Shown here piece by piece: positions 5,645 through 5,995 of a DNA stretch of 5,995 nt. Position numbers and translations under genes: made by a program. A model generated the notes under the pieces. It made no database searches and was not told where the DNA came from. It saw nothing but the letters and a program-made list of their open reading frames with translations. The DNA is from Chloroflexi bacterium RBG_16_60_22 (GTDB lineage Bacteria; Chloroflexota; Dehalococcoidia; Dehalococcoidales; RBG-16-60-22), in contig MGNX01000046.1 of assembly GCA_001796935.1 (NCBI GenBank), positions 1-5,995 of the forward strand, written 5' to 3'. The stretch's first letter is position 1. Each line of letters begins with the position of its first letter.

Positions 5645-5995
5645 GTGGCGGGAAAAGAAGCTGGAATGCCTGAGGCCCGTATCACGCCGGAAATGCTGGA
5701 CGAGATGCGTGCGAAACTGGGGCTGAGGCTGCGCACCGATGACTCGGTACACAATGAAGAGGCCACCAGAATGGCGATATTGAAGTTCACCGAGGGCATA
5801 GGCGACCCCAATCCGCTGTGGAGAGACGCCGGATACGCGAAGAAAACACGGTATGGCGGCATCGTAGCGCCCCCTTCGTTCATCTGGGCGTGCTTCGCCC
5901 AGGTACAGTTCGGCTGGAGGGGGTTGGGAGGGTTCCATTCCGGCTGTGACGTAGAGTTCATCAGGCCCGTATACCTGGGAGACAAAATCACCCCG
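5645..5995 (+). CDS. MaoC-like hydratase/dehydratase, N-terminal hot-dog domain (3' end outside window)
   Basis: The frame is open from GTG 5645 to the window edge, 117 residues with no stop. Residues 48-79 contain FTEGIGDPNPLW, then YAKKTRYGGIVAPPSF, followed by FHSGCDVEFIRPVYLGDKI (97-115). These are typical of the N-terminal MaoC-like (FAS1-like dehydratase) hot-dog domain. The R-specific hydratase motif GDxNPLH is present except that its catalytic His is W59. That is common in the non-catalytic N-terminal half of two-domain members, so the full protein may carry a second, active hot-dog half downstream or pair with a partner. The family hydrates enoyl-CoA or dehydrates hydroxyacyl-CoA thioesters; mesaconyl-C4-CoA hydratase is a characterised relative. 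The gene directly follows two CoA-transferases (15-bp gap) and probably acts on their CoA product. The exact substrate is not determinable. Confidence 0.88.
   Translation, partial: MAGKEAGMPEARITPEMLDEMRAKLGLRLRTDDSVHNEEATRMAILKFTEGIGDPNPLWRDAGYAKKTRYGGIVAPPSFIWACFAQVQFGWRGLGGFHSGCDVEFIRPVYLGDKITP

Noticed and set aside
4268..5938. 556-codon minus-strand open frame
   Set aside because: It is antisense to the conserved CoA-transferase and MaoC genes. Its translation is rich in His, Arg, Pro and Gly without any recognisable domain, as expected for a GC-rich shadow frame.

Overview
The window looks like a stretch of a bacterial genome of roughly 60% GC (estimated by eye). It is gene-dense, with short intergenic gaps, GTG as well as ATG starts, and clear Shine-Dalgarno sequences. 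There are no rRNAs, tRNAs, mobile elements, CRISPR arrays or phage genes. Several family III CoA-transferases beside an MmgE/PrpD protein and a MaoC-like hydratase resemble acyl-CoA catabolic clusters of anaerobic or sediment bacteria such as Dehalococcoidia-type Chloroflexota, some Deltaproteobacteria or Peptococcaceae. I cannot fix the taxon from sequence alone, and this is only a low-confidence guess.

Layout: (1) Positions 1-672 (+) hold the C-terminal half of a CaiB/BaiF (family III) CoA-transferase that begins before the window. (2) Convergent to it, after a 21-bp gap, is a minus-strand pair transcribed from about 2930 toward 694: a short-chain dehydrogenase/reductase (SDR), then an MmgE/PrpD family protein 37 bp downstream. 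(3) A divergent intergenic region of 114 bp (2897-3010) carries a good extended -10 promoter for the minus-strand pair and a weaker candidate for the plus-strand genes. (4) On the plus strand from 3011 is a tight run of two tandem family III CoA-transferases (15-bp gap) and the start of a MaoC-like (hot-dog fold) hydratase, which is cut by the window end.

Working together (inference): the CoA-transferases would activate an organic acid by moving CoA from a donor thioester, the MaoC-like protein would hydrate or dehydrate the enoyl-CoA/hydroxyacyl-CoA, the SDR would oxidise or reduce a hydroxy/keto group, and the PrpD-like protein would act on a dicarboxylic or tricarboxylic acid. The substrate cannot be read from the sequence. 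A C5-dicarboxylate route (itaconate, mesaconate or citramalate type) is one testable idea, because family III CoA-transferase plus MaoC-type hydratase pairs are known there.

The most notable molecular detail is that the first tandem CoA-transferase has Glu (E185) where the family's catalytic Asp should be, while its neighbour keeps the Asp (D176). This raises the possibility of a heteromeric enzyme with one catalytic and one altered subunit. No system that is clearly new in kind was found.
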